From NCBI RefSeq assembly GCF_005405485.1, contig NZ_BJED01000002.1, forward strand, positions 124,001-188,000: 64,000 nucleotides of DNA. The letters run 5' to 3'. Below, piece after piece: positions 14,898 to 24,061 of this stretch (position 1 is its first letter; each line of letters begins with the position of its first letter). Both the position numbers and the translations under genes were made by a program. The notes below the pieces were generated by a model. It saw only the letters and a program-made list of their open reading frames with translations. It made no database searches and had not been told where the DNA came from. This DNA is from Enterococcus hulanensis (GTDB lineage: Bacteria > Bacillota > Bacilli > Lactobacillales > Enterococcaceae).

Positions 14898-16682
14898 CTA
14901 ATCCTCTTTCAAATATCGCCAAAGTGTGGTTCGGCTAATTCCAAGTTGTTCGGCGGTTTTCGTTTGGTTCCCATTGTTTTGTTCTAACACACTCAAGATA
15001 ATTTCCTTTGAGTAATCAAAAAGGGTTGGTTTCTCGACTTTCGTTTGCAGATTAATGCTTCCAAGATGACTATTCGAGAAATTTTGGATCAAGCGTTCCT
15101 TTTTCAAGAGCTGAATGACCTGATGTTCGGAAATATAATGAGTCGTTGCATTGATCACCAATTCCTTGATGGCTGATTGCAGCTGATTGAAATTTCCCGG
15201 CCAATCAAAGGTTAAAAATTCTTTCAAAGCATTTGGGTCAAAACCAATGACTTCTTTATTACATTCAATATTCATTTTATTTAGCAACAGGGTAGTGATT
15301 ACGTTCAGTTCATGCTTTCGCTCTTTGATAGGCGGTGCATAGATACTGGCACAGTTCAGTTCGAAGAGTAAACGATTATAGATTTTTTCTTCTCGGGCAT
15401 TATTTGTATTATAAGTGAACAACAAGTTATTTCTCTGTAAGAGCTTGGTGTTCTTTACAATTGTGATTAGTTGTTCGGCATCTCGTACCGAGAGCTGTTC
15501 GATATTTTGGAACAGCAGGGTATTATTTTGGTCAACTAATGGACCGTTTGTAGGATTGACAAGAAATTTCCACATCTTCTCGTTCATCAATTTTGCGTCA
15601 ATGGAAATTAATTGATTGTTGTGGATTTCTTGATTCAAAAAAGCTTGATACGCAATACTGGATTTGGCTGTTCCTGATTCACCTACAACTATGATGGAGT
15701 TGTAAAAATTATTGACCTGCTGCAATTCTCGTTTCGTCTCTTCTTGGATAAATTGGGTAAATAAGAGTTTTGTAGTAAAAATCTCCTCAACTTCCATTCG
15801 TTTCTGATAGAAAATTCCAAAACGATTATTAATGATTGGCGGTGTTGAAACTTTTAGGCTGCAGCCGTAATAAACCAAGTCGTCGACACTTATTCTTTTG
15901 ACAATAAGCATATAAACCTTGTTTTTAAAGGTATGATAGTATTGATTTTCGTCTGTCATATCTTTTTTTGTGCTTAAAAACTTGGCGATCGAGTTGGATA
16001 AATTTGGATCGATATTAGAAAAATAAACCTGAAACATTGCGTCAAAAACAGCAAAATCTTGTTTTTGCTGTTTAATGCTTTCTTCTAATACTGTCTTTTC
16101 ATGAATGACGCGTTTTAATTGTTTCGCGATAGTCAGTGCTTCTTGATACGCGTGCTTTACACTTTCAAATCCAGAAGTGATCAGAATGGTATTGATTGTT
16201 TTAGTTAATGCCAAGCGGTTAGTGATGGCATCGCAAAGAATCATTTCATAGTTTTCCTCTACTAAAATATCTAAGGTCACGCTAGCATCAGTTGTTTCAT
16301 CTAATGTGATGATTTTTATGTTGTAGCCTAAAATATCACAAAGTAAATGGGCTGCTTCAGTGATACTGGCATATCCGACGATAGCAAAATTATCAGTATA
16401 ATTTTTCGCTAATCGAATAGTCCCAAGAATATCGTAAATAGAAATAGATACATCAATAACGGGAATAGGGACCACTTGGCGGATCAAATCAGCTGTTCCG
16501 CCACGAGAAATGACAGCGTCATAGTTATTATGAAAAAGCTCTGCGGCAACTTTTTGACCTTCCTTCAAATCGGCAGTGTAAATATCAGATTCCACATCTG
16601 GGAACTGTTTACTGACAATATTCATTGAATTGTTCAGTTCGTCGTATGGAGCAATACCTAAAATTTTAACTTTTGTGGTCAT
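14898..16682 (-). CDS. PrpR_N/AAA/Fis-type transcriptional regulator without the sigma-54 loop
   Basis: This 594-residue regulator has an N-terminal PrpR-like sensor (about 5-170), a helical linker and an AAA+ domain with Walker A GESGTAKSS (about 334-341). A weak Walker B (NTLLFQNIEQL) and an arginine-finger region ending PPIKERKHEL follow. A C-terminal Fis helix-turn-helix (NGNQTKTAEQLGISRTTLWRYL) ends the protein. Between Walker A and B the segment is shortened and the GAFTGA motif needed to contact sigma-54 is missing. It therefore probably acts on a sigma-70 promoter, as RocR/TyrR-like variants do. It is divergent from the acid-sugar operon at 16851 and is its likely regulator. PrpR_N domains sense small organic acids or their derivatives. 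Confidence 0.88.
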   Translation of the reverse strand: MTTKVKILGIAPYDELNNSMNIVSKQFPDVESDIYTADLKEGQKVAAELFHNNYDAVISRGGTADLIRQVVPIPVIDVSISIYDILGTIRLAKNYTDNFAIVGYASITEAAHLLCDILGYNIKIITLDETTDASVTLDILVEENYEMILCDAITNRLALTKTINTILITSGFESVKHAYQEALTIAKQLKRVIHEKTVLEESIKQQKQDFAVFDAMFQVYFSNIDPNLSNSIAKFLSTKKDMTDENQYYHTFKNKVYMLIVKRISVDDLVYYGCSLKVSTPPIINNRFGIFYQKRMEVEEIFTTKLLFTQFIQEETKRELQQVNNFYNSIIVVGESGTAKSSIAYQAFLNQEIHNNQLISIDAKLMNEKMWKFLVNPTNGPLVDQNNTLLFQNIEQLSVRDAEQLITIVKNTKLLQRNNLLFTYNTNNAREEKIYNRLLFELNCASIYAPPIKERKHELNVITTLLLNKMNIECNKEVIGFDPNALKEFLTFDWPGNFNQLQSAIKELVINATTHYISEHQVIQLLKKERLIQNFSNSHLGSINLQTKVEKPTLFDYSKEIILSVLEQNNGNQTKTAEQLGISRTTLWRYLKED

Positions 16683-16757
16683 TTGCTTCCTCCTTGTGTT
16701 TCATATTGTAACTATTTTATCCTATTTGATTTTAAAAAAGTATCTATAATCACAAAA

Positions 16758-16774
16758 TGTTTCAAAAAGAAACG
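16758..16774. promoter_or_regulatory. candidate operator in the regulator/acid-sugar divergent region
   Basis: TGTTTCAAAAAGAAACG contains the inverted repeat GTTTC-N5-GAAAC. Fis-type activators commonly bind TGTTxCA/TGxAACA-like sites. It lies 77-93 bp before the kinase gene, an activator position. Confidence 0.45.
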
Positions 16775-16850
16775 AAAAAATTCCCAATTGAATATCCAAG
16801 AACAGGAATGCAAGCTAAAATGAAACCATGAAATCAAAGGTGGTGAACGG

Positions 16851-18086
16851 ATGATAAAGCTACTAGTTATTGCAGACGATTTTACGGGAGCCCTTGATAC
16901 AGGTGTTCAATTTTCTAAGCGAGGGATTTCAACGATAGTCTCAACCGATACAACAATAAATTTTAGCGAAGTTGATGAAGCGATCAATGTTTTAGTGATT
17001 GATACGGAAAGCCGCTATTTAAGTTCGAAAGAAGCGTACAAATTAATTCATGCAATAATTGTAAGCGCTAAAAAAGCTGAAATACCTTTTATCTATAAAA
17101 AAGTAGATTCTGCGCTGCGCGGAAATATTAGTGCTGAGATCAAGGCTGTGTTAGATGCTAGCCAAGAACCAGCGATCCCATTTTTGCCAGCTTATCCTGA
17201 AATGAATCGTGTGCTGGTTAATGGTGATCTTTACATAGATCAAGTTCTCGTTTCTCAAAGTATCTTTGCGGAAGATCCATACGAACCTGTGATTGAAAGC
17301 AATGTGCTGCGAAGATTAAAAGCAGAAGCGGATATTGAAGGATATTTAATAGAAGAAACACTTCCGGAAATTCGTAATGGGATCTTAGTATTTGACGCTA
17401 AAACGAATGAGGATCTAGAAAAGCAGGCAGAAATGCTGGAACAAGCAAATTTATTAGCGATTTCGATCGGCTGTGCTGGATTTGCGAAGGTCTTAGCTGA
17501 GAAATTATTTCCTAAAATTGAACCAGATTCATTTTCGTTAAAGGGACCGCTGGTAGTGATTTGCGGAAGCGTCAATCCTATTACCAGAAGACAAGTCGAT
17601 TATGTGGAGCAGCAAAATTATCCTAGAATTTCGCTAAAACCTCATCAGCTGCTGCGACCAAATTATTGGATCGGATCAGAAGGTAAAAAAGAAGTAGAAA
17701 ACTATTTATCCTTAATGGCAGAACAATCATTGGTCATTTTTGAAACACTGAGTGAGGAAACCAGCTTAGGGATTAAGCAGCACGTTCAAGAGCGTGGAGC
17801 GGCAAGTTCAGATTTTCGTTTCAAGATTGGACGATCATTAGGCGAACTCACCCAAGCGATTTGGTCGAAAAACTCTGAGAATACCTTTCTATTTACTGGA
17901 GGGGATACTTTATTTCAGTCAATGAGTGTATTAGGAATCACCCAGATAAAACCAATCGCTGAAATCAGCGCGGGAGTAGTGCTTTCCTCGATTGAGTGGC
18001 AGGAACAGGAGATTCAAGTCATTACTAAATCAGGTGGTTTTGGAAATGAACAGCTTTTTGAAGAAATCAGTTTTTTAACAGAATAA
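16851..18086 (+). CDS. four-carbon acid sugar kinase (DUF1537 family)
   Basis: This 411-residue kinase resembles the DtnK/OtnK family, which phosphorylates threonate, erythronate or related acid sugars at the terminal carbon. The N terminus LLVIADDFTGALDTGVQF is the family hallmark, and KKVDSALRGN follows. The C-terminal nucleotide-binding part includes FTGGDTL and SGGFGN. Family members act together with PdxA2-like dehydrogenases, and one lies two genes downstream. It opens a seven-gene operon and is divergent from a PrpR_N regulator. The ribosome site is AAAGGTGGTGAA. The exact acid sugar cannot be read from sequence. Confidence 0.9.
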   Translation: MIKLLVIADDFTGALDTGVQFSKRGISTIVSTDTTINFSEVDEAINVLVIDTESRYLSSKEAYKLIHAIIVSAKKAEIPFIYKKVDSALRGNISAEIKAVLDASQEPAIPFLPAYPEMNRVLVNGDLYIDQVLVSQSIFAEDPYEPVIESNVLRRLKAEADIEGYLIEETLPEIRNGILVFDAKTNEDLEKQAEMLEQANLLAISIGCAGFAKVLAEKLFPKIEPDSFSLKGPLVVICGSVNPITRRQVDYVEQQNYPRISLKPHQLLRPNYWIGSEGKKEVENYLSLMAEQSLVIFETLSEETSLGIKQHVQERGAASSDFRFKIGRSLGELTQAIWSKNSENTFLFTGGDTLFQSMSVLGITQIKPIAEISAGVVLSSIEWQEQEIQVITKSGGFGNEQLFEEISFLTE

Positions 18087-18105
18087 AAACAATGGAGGAA
18101 GAAAA

Positions 18106-19263
18106 ATGCTTGTAGATTACAGTTTAAAAATGCCGAAGAACATTATCGCTGGGGAACATGCTATTGAACAGCTAGCTGAAATTATCGCAAAAGATATTCG
18201 AAAGATTGTGATTTTCACCGACAAGGGAATTCTAGGTGCAGGATTAGTAGATTTACCTAAGGCGCTAATCGAACAGGCGGGTGTGGATTATACGATTATT
18301 TCGGATATTCCTGCAGAACCAAACTACCATGAGGCACAGGCGATGGTTGATGAGTTCAAACAGGAGCAAGCAGATTTTATCATTGCTATCGGTGGCGGCA
18401 GTGTGATGGATGTAGCCAAGTTGGCATCAATACTAGCTACAGATGAATATACTGTCAAAGATTTGCTGGATGATCCATTGCTAGCGAAGAAACAAATCAC
18501 CAGTTTGATGATTCCGACTACGGCCGGTACAGGTTCTGAAGCAACACCTAACAGTATCGTTGGTGTACCAGAAAAAGAATTAAAAATCGGAATCGTGAAT
18601 CCAGAAATGATCGCTGATTATGTAATTTTAGATAGCCGGATGATCAAAAAATTACCTAAGCCAATAGCTGCTGCAACCGGAGTAGACGCATTATGTCATG
18701 CGATTGAGTGTTTTACTTCAGCCAAAGCGAATCCGATCAGCAATACCTTTGCATTAGAAGCGCTGGATTTGATTATGAATAATATTATTGAAGCGTGCAC
18801 CAATTCAGAAGCGTTAGCAGCAAAAAGCCGGATGCTTTTAGGTTCATTTTATGCCGGAGTAGCTATTACTTCTTCTGGAACAACAGCGGTCCATGCACTT
18901 TCGTATCCATTAGGAGGAAAATACCACATTGCACACGGTGTTTCTAACGCAATGCTGTTGACTCCAGTGATGAAATTCAATCAGCCGGCGATCAAAGATT
19001 TGTTAGCTGTTGCTTATGATCGTGTTGTCAAAACTGGCGATAAAGATTTATCAGTTGATAATAAATCAGAATATATGCTGAATCAATTGGAAAAAATCGT
19101 CAAAGTTTTGGAAATTCCGACCAGTCTAAAAGAATTCGACGTACCTGAAGAAGATTTAGATGGTTTAGTGGCTGCTGGTATGGAGGTTACTCGATTGCTG
19201 GTTAATAATAAGCGAGAAGTAACGCCAGAGGATGCAAGAAAAATTTATTTGGAAATTCTGTAA
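18106..19263 (+). CDS. iron-containing alcohol dehydrogenase
   Basis: This 385-residue group III (iron) alcohol dehydrogenase has the NAD-binding GGGSVMDVAK, the SLMIPTTAGTGSEAT block, and metal ligands in GVDALCHAIE and HALSYPLGGKYHIAHG. It lies 19 bp after the kinase with GGAGGAAG as ribosome site. In this operon it may oxidise the acid sugar or its precursor aldehyde/alcohol before or after phosphorylation. In described tetronate pathways that step is usually done by LtnD-type enzymes of another fold, so the role is inferred only. Confidence 0.92.
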   Translation: MLVDYSLKMPKNIIAGEHAIEQLAEIIAKDIRKIVIFTDKGILGAGLVDLPKALIEQAGVDYTIISDIPAEPNYHEAQAMVDEFKQEQADFIIAIGGGSVMDVAKLASILATDEYTVKDLLDDPLLAKKQITSLMIPTTAGTGSEATPNSIVGVPEKELKIGIVNPEMIADYVILDSRMIKKLPKPIAAATGVDALCHAIECFTSAKANPISNTFALEALDLIMNNIIEACTNSEALAAKSRMLLGSFYAGVAITSSGTTAVHALSYPLGGKYHIAHGVSNAMLLTPVMKFNQPAIKDLLAVAYDRVVKTGDKDLSVDNKSEYMLNQLEKIVKVLEIPTSLKEFDVPEEDLDGLVAAGMEVTRLLVNNKREVTPEDARKIYLEIL

Positions 19264-19333
19264 GAACTAACTCAAGAAGGCAATTACAAATAAATGGTTA
19301 AAATCAATCCTTATTTAATAGAAGGAGTTTCGA

Positions 19334-20362
19334 ATGATGAAAAAAATTATTGGTATTACAATGGGAGACCCAGCTGGGATTGGCCCAGAAATTTCACTAA
19401 AAGCATTTCAAAAACCAGAATTGTACGATAATTGTAAACCGCTTCTGGTGGGTGATAAAAGTGTGTTGGATTACTATTTAGCAAAACATCCGGAGCTAGG
19501 ACTATCAGTGAACCCGATCGAACATCCAAGTGAGGGAAAATATACATTGGGTGTGATTGACCTGATTGATTTAAAGGCCGTTGATCTGGATGAACTGCCA
19601 ATCGGAGAAGTTTCGAAGGTCGGCGGGAATGCTGCGTTTCAATATGTCAAAAAAGTAATTGAATTAGCTCTAGCAAAAGAAATCGATGCAACGGTTACCA
19701 ATCCTTTAAACAAGGAAGCCTTGAATGCTGCGGGACATCACTATGCTGGACACACTGAAATTTATGCTGATTTAACTGATACAGACAAGTACACGATGAT
19801 GCTGGCTGATGGAAACTTGCGAGTAGTTCATGTTTCAACCCATGTTTCTTTGCGGGAAGCCTGTGATCGTGCAACTAAAGAAAGAGTGCTGGATGTTATT
19901 CGAATCGCGGACACCGCCTGTAAAAATTTAGGCATTAAGAATCCACGGATTGCTGTAGCAGGGCTAAATCCACATTGCGGTGAAAATGGATTATTTGGTC
20001 AAGAAGAAATCAAAGAGATTAATCCAGCTGTCGAAGCAGCAAAAGCGGAAGGAATAAATGCTTATGGTTCACTTCCAGCCGATACGGTTTTTTCTAAAGC
20101 CAATGGCGGTATGTATGACATTGTTGTTGCCATGTACCACGATCAAGGCCACATTCCGCTAAAATTATTAGGCTTTGTGTACGATCAAAAAACGGCTAGT
20201 TGGGAGGCAGTTAAGGGAGTGAATATCACACTGAATCTGCCGATCATTCGAACTTCTGTCGATCATGGCACAGCCTTTGACCAAGCGGGTAAATGGACTG
20301 CTAGTGAATTGAGCCTTGAAAATGCTATTGATTATGCCATTCGCTTAGCCGAAAATTCTTAA
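19334..20362 (+). CDS. PdxA2-like 4-phospho-acid-sugar dehydrogenase
   Basis: This 342-residue member of the PdxA family oxidises and decarboxylates 4-phosphorylated four-carbon acids. Motifs include GITMGDPAGIGPEI, TNPLNKEALNAAGHHYAGHTE (metal-binding histidines), HVSTHVSLREA and MYHDQGHIPLK. Because it sits with a DUF1537 kinase, the PdxA2 role (D-threonate or D-erythronate 4-phosphate to dihydroxyacetone phosphate and CO2) is far more likely than vitamin B6 synthesis. It starts with ATGATG; 19337 is an alternative start. The AAGGAG ribosome site is nine bases upstream. Confidence 0.92.
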   Translation: MMKKIIGITMGDPAGIGPEISLKAFQKPELYDNCKPLLVGDKSVLDYYLAKHPELGLSVNPIEHPSEGKYTLGVIDLIDLKAVDLDELPIGEVSKVGGNAAFQYVKKVIELALAKEIDATVTNPLNKEALNAAGHHYAGHTEIYADLTDTDKYTMMLADGNLRVVHVSTHVSLREACDRATKERVLDVIRIADTACKNLGIKNPRIAVAGLNPHCGENGLFGQEEIKEINPAVEAAKAEGINAYGSLPADTVFSKANGGMYDIVVAMYHDQGHIPLKLLGFVYDQKTASWEAVKGVNITLNLPIIRTSVDHGTAFDQAGKWTASELSLENAIDYAIRLAENS

Positions 20363-20465
20363 AGAAGAAATACAGCAAGTAATAAACTAATATTTTAGTT
20401 TAAATAGTCATATGACAATATTTTTGGATCGATTGCTTAATGAAACATAATAAGGAGGATAAAAA

Positions 20466-21638
20466 ATGAATACAGACTTACCACGTGTAAGAACATCCGA
20501 ACCAAATGGTGTAGTGTATCGGGATGAATTTTTAAATGTAGATTTTGGACTAATACCAACTGGTGGAAACCAAACTGCCCATGCACCAGCCTTGATTGAA
20601 ACCAAAGATGGCGGACTATTATGTGCTTGGTTTGCCGGCAGCTTTGAAGGCAGTGGAGATATTTCGATTGTTGTATCTAAGTTAGATCCAGAAGCTCAAG
20701 TTTGGTCAGTGCCAGTAACTGTATCTAAAGGGGAAGATCGCAGCGAGCAAAACCCCGCTTTCTTTAGGGCGCCGGATGGAGAAATCTGGCTGATCTATAC
20801 TTCGCAATTAAGTCGTCAAGAAGGCAAAGATAATATGCAGTTCACCTCGATCATCATGGTTCAAAAATCGAGTGACGAAGGGATGACATGGGGAGAACCA
20901 GAAGTATTATTTGCTAATGAAGGAACATTCTCTCGACAAGCTATTCAAGTTTTGAGTAATGGACGCTGGTTATTTAGTACATGGCTGTGTGAAGATTCGC
21001 CAGACGGATTAACTAATGACCCGACGGAATTTCAATTGTCTGATGATCAAGGTAAAACATGGAAGGCCGTCCGAATGCCTGAGAGTAATGGCAGAGTTCA
21101 CGCAAATGTTGTAGAAGTAGCGGATGGGCACCTGGTCGCATTTATGCGCAGCCGTTTTGCGGATCATGTTTATCTAAGTGAATCTTATGACTTTGGTGAT
21201 AACTGGAGTGTTCCTATCGCTACTGTTTTACCCAATAATAATGCAAGTATCAGTGCTATCAAGTTGGAGTCGGGAGAGATTGCCTTAGCGTATAATATGA
21301 ACGCCGCAAATAATGCAGAATTCGGCAAGGTTACATGGCCGGGATTGCGGAATCCAGTAGTGGTTTCAGTGTCAGAGGATTTTGGAAAAACTTGGCCAAT
21401 CGGTCGTATTCTTGAACCAGCTGAAGGATACATCGGCAGTGAGAATAAAACCAATAATTCTCAGCATGAGTATCCAACGCTTTATCAAGACAGTAAAGGT
21501 GTTTTGCACTTAGTTTACGCTTATAAGAATCGACTTTGTGTAAAATATACCCGTTTCACTGTCGAAGAGCTGTTTGGTAAAAAGCGAGAAGCAGAAGGGT
21601 TGTATAATCCAACCTCTGGCGAAGGCGTCGATAAATAG
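20466..21638 (+). CDS. cytoplasmic sialidase-like (BNR/Asp-box) protein
   Basis: This 390-residue beta-propeller-like protein has at least four Asp-boxes (SSDEGMTW, SDDQGKTW, SYDFGDNW, SEDFGKTW). Its N terminus, QTAHAPALIETKDGGLLCAWF, is typical of the BNR_2 'predicted neuraminidase' group. No signal peptide or anchor is visible, so it should be cytoplasmic, unlike true secreted sialidases. It sits inside an acid-sugar operon, between PdxA2 and a DapA-family lyase. It could hydrolyse or isomerise an imported glycosylated acid. Its activity is unknown, and the sialidase name should not be read as a substrate claim. Confidence 0.8.
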   Translation: MNTDLPRVRTSEPNGVVYRDEFLNVDFGLIPTGGNQTAHAPALIETKDGGLLCAWFAGSFEGSGDISIVVSKLDPEAQVWSVPVTVSKGEDRSEQNPAFFRAPDGEIWLIYTSQLSRQEGKDNMQFTSIIMVQKSSDEGMTWGEPEVLFANEGTFSRQAIQVLSNGRWLFSTWLCEDSPDGLTNDPTEFQLSDDQGKTWKAVRMPESNGRVHANVVEVADGHLVAFMRSRFADHVYLSESYDFGDNWSVPIATVLPNNNASISAIKLESGEIALAYNMNAANNAEFGKVTWPGLRNPVVVSVSEDFGKTWPIGRILEPAEGYIGSENKTNNSQHEYPTLYQDSKGVLHLVYAYKNRLCVKYTRFTVEELFGKKREAEGLYNPTSGEGVDK

Positions 21639-21710
21639 CTAATCAGCAAAATGTTAACGCATTCTTAGCAGCTTAACGAAAAAATAAAAAAATCTAAAGG
21701 AGCGAGTTGA

Positions 21711-22619
21711 ATGAAACAAACAGAATTGAAAGGGATCATTACTCCGATCTTAACCCCAATGAATGAGGATGAAAGTATTAACTTAGAAGAGCTTCGTGCA
21801 CAAGTTGAGCGTATGATCGAAAATGGCATCCATGGTATTTTTCCATTTGGAACCAATGGCGAGGGCTACATTCTGACTGCTGAGGAAAAAAAATCAGTTC
21901 TTGAAACAGTAGTAGACCAGTGTAATGGACGAGTTCCGATTTATGCAGGGACTGGAACACTCTCTACTAAAGAAACGATTGAACAAAGCAAGATGGCTCA
22001 AGCCGCAGGTGCAGATGTTCTTTCGCTGATCACACCAAGTTTCGCTGCAGCGAGTCAGGAGGAACTTTACACACACTATAAAACAGTCGCTGAAGCGGTG
22101 GATATGCCGATTGTTTTATATAATATTCCGGCACGGACAGGCAATGCGATCGCTCCTGCAACAGTAGGACGTTTAGCAGAAATTGAAAATATTATTGGAG
22201 CCAAAGATTCTAGCGGGAATTTTGCGAATATTCTAGGCTATATCGATGCAGGCAAAAAGAAACAAAACGGGAAATTTTATACCTTGTCCGGTAATGACCA
22301 ATTGATTATTTGGACGCTCTTAGCTGGCGGAACGGGCGGTATCGCCGGTTGTGCGAATGTGTATCCTCAAACGATGGCTTCTATCTACGATTTGTTCGTT
22401 GAAGGAAAAATCGAGGAAGCGAAAAAAGCTAATGAGAGCATTCAAAGCTTCAGAGCTTGCTTTAAATACGGCAATCCTAATACGATCGTGAAAACTGCGA
22501 CTCGTTTATTAGGACACAATGTAGGTTCTTGTCGTGCACCATTTAATCAAATCCCTGAAGAAGGAATCGAAGCAATCAAAAAAGTTTTAGAGGAAAATAA
22601 AGCTAAGGGCATGAAGTAA
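21711..22619 (+). CDS. DapA/NanA-family lyase or aldolase
   Basis: This 302-residue class I aldolase-fold enzyme has the GTNGEGY loop, the tyrosine in VLYNIPARTG and the Schiff-base lysine in IIGAKDSSG. The family includes dihydrodipicolinate synthase, sialic acid lyase and 2-keto-3-deoxy acid aldolases. Context in a sugar-acid operon argues for a catabolic aldolase or dehydratase rather than lysine synthesis. The ribosome site is AAAGGAGCGAG. It may cleave or form a keto acid linked to the sialidase-like protein next door. Substrate is not assignable. Confidence 0.85.
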   Translation: MKQTELKGIITPILTPMNEDESINLEELRAQVERMIENGIHGIFPFGTNGEGYILTAEEKKSVLETVVDQCNGRVPIYAGTGTLSTKETIEQSKMAQAAGADVLSLITPSFAAASQEELYTHYKTVAEAVDMPIVLYNIPARTGNAIAPATVGRLAEIENIIGAKDSSGNFANILGYIDAGKKKQNGKFYTLSGNDQLIIWTLLAGGTGGIAGCANVYPQTMASIYDLFVEGKIEEAKKANESIQSFRACFKYGNPNTIVKTATRLLGHNVGSCRAPFNQIPEEGIEAIKKVLEENKAKGMK

Positions 22620-22680
22620 TTGGGATAAACTAGGGAACGATTTTTTGAGAAATGCGAAATTATGACTTGCTGCGGAGAAC

Positions 22681-22714
22681 AGAATATAGTCTTTTTATAT
22701 GAAGACTATATTCT
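22681..22714 (+). other. intercistronic hairpin before the permease gene
   Basis: AGAATATAGTCTT (22681-22693) pairs perfectly with AAGACTATATTCT (22702-22714). No T-run follows, so it is more likely an mRNA-stability or processing element than a terminator. Confidence 0.6.
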
Positions 22715-22758
22715 CCTATCTGCTTGTTAGCGATCTAAAAAAAGCATAGGAGGATACT

Positions 22759-24042
22759 ATGACTATTCAAATGATTATTGCTTTGGCAATCACAGCACTA
22801 ATGATTGTTTTAATAATGATTGAAAAACTACCATTTGGTGCACCACCATTATTTGCTTGTATTTTGTTAGTTATATTTGGAATTACTGATATTAAGGGTG
22901 CTTTTGCCGGGTTTTCAAATTCGACCATCATAATGTTAGCTGAGTTTATGGCTATTATTGCAGCATTACAGAAAACCAATTTTATTGTCGTGTTCAAAAG
23001 AGCTATGTTCTCTATGGCGAATAAAGGCGGCTTTAAATCATACATGCTGATTATTTTAGTTGTTATGCTGGGTTGCAGCATGTTCGGGACAGGTTCGACT
23101 GCCTATTACGTGTTGACGATTGGTTTGCTTTCTACTCTGCCTTACAGTAAAAAATTGCCCCCTTCAAAAGTAATTATGACTGCCGGGTTTGCTGCGAATC
23201 ATCCACTGATTCCGTTTAATACCGCGTTGCAGTTTGGAATCGTGACGGCTGTTCTTGGAGCCGCAGGACAGGCAATAAATGTTTCCGTTTTTAAATTTGC
23301 TATTGTCAATTTATTCTTATCACTTGGCTTTTTACTGAACTGTGTCATTCAATATAAATTCTTGCCGGATCACCCCATCAAAGATGAGGATGAAGAAGAA
23401 ACGGACTCAGTTGTAAATGAAACCGCTTCTTTATTGCCGAAATGGAAACAGAATGTGACCTATGGCGCCTTTGTCTTTGCGGTGGTAGGGATGTTGCTGC
23501 AAAGCAGAATAGGCGATGCCGGTTATGCGATGGCCGGTCTGTCGGTAGCAGTGATTTTAGTTACTAAGGTACTGGACTTTAAAGAAATTCGCGATGCAAT
23601 CAGTGCGCCGATCATTTTAATGTCAGCGGGTGTTATTGGTGTGGCAGATGCTTTGGGAAGTACCGGACTAACAAACTTAGTCGGTGAAACAGTAGCCGGC
23701 ATGTTGGGAACAAATATCAATCCGTTCTTGATGATTTTTGCTTTCTGTATTTTAACCAGCCTGCTTGCTACGTTAACAGGATCGACAATTGGGACAGTGT
23801 ATGTGTTTACACCGTTGGCTATTGCCGTCTGTTCAAATCTTGGTCTAGATCCTACAGCAGCCGCTTGTGCGATCGTAATTTCCGGCTGGTGTGGACACTT
23901 TCTTCCTATTGATGGGATGCCTGCCATGATTTTAGGGTACGGAAAATATTCAGCGAAAGAATTTTGGATATTTACGATACCTCAGTATTTTATTCGATTG
24001 ATTGCTTTGACCGTTGGATCATTAATCATGTTCCCTATGTAA
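22759..24042 (+). CDS. SLC13/DASS-like carboxylate permease
   Basis: This 427-residue membrane protein has about eleven hydrophobic segments and a charged central loop (HPIKDEDEEETDS) separating two related halves. Each half has a reentrant-like Gly/Ser/Thr/Pro-rich stretch (MFGTGSTAYYV; LTGSTIGTVYVFTPLA). This fits sodium- or proton-coupled organic-anion transporters. It is the only transporter of the acid-sugar operon, so it probably imports the acid substrate. A stable hairpin precedes it by 44 bp. The ribosome site TAGGAGG is strong. Confidence 0.85.
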   Translation: MTIQMIIALAITALMIVLIMIEKLPFGAPPLFACILLVIFGITDIKGAFAGFSNSTIIMLAEFMAIIAALQKTNFIVVFKRAMFSMANKGGFKSYMLIILVVMLGCSMFGTGSTAYYVLTIGLLSTLPYSKKLPPSKVIMTAGFAANHPLIPFNTALQFGIVTAVLGAAGQAINVSVFKFAIVNLFLSLGFLLNCVIQYKFLPDHPIKDEDEEETDSVVNETASLLPKWKQNVTYGAFVFAVVGMLLQSRIGDAGYAMAGLSVAVILVTKVLDFKEIRDAISAPIILMSAGVIGVADALGSTGLTNLVGETVAGMLGTNINPFLMIFAFCILTSLLATLTGSTIGTVYVFTPLAIAVCSNLGLDPTAAACAIVISGWCGHFLPIDGMPAMILGYGKYSAKEFWIFTIPQYFIRLIALTVGSLIMFPM

Positions 24043-24061
24043 AAAAGAAAGAGGTGCGACA

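Noticed and set aside
16683-16850. A sigma-54 (-24/-12) promoter before the acid-sugar operon
   Set aside because: No TGGCA-N-TTGC-type element was found, and the adjacent regulator lacks GAFTGA.
19334-20362. PdxA for vitamin B6 synthesis
   Set aside because: No other B6 gene is near, and the DUF1537 kinase neighbour points to the PdxA2 catabolic role.
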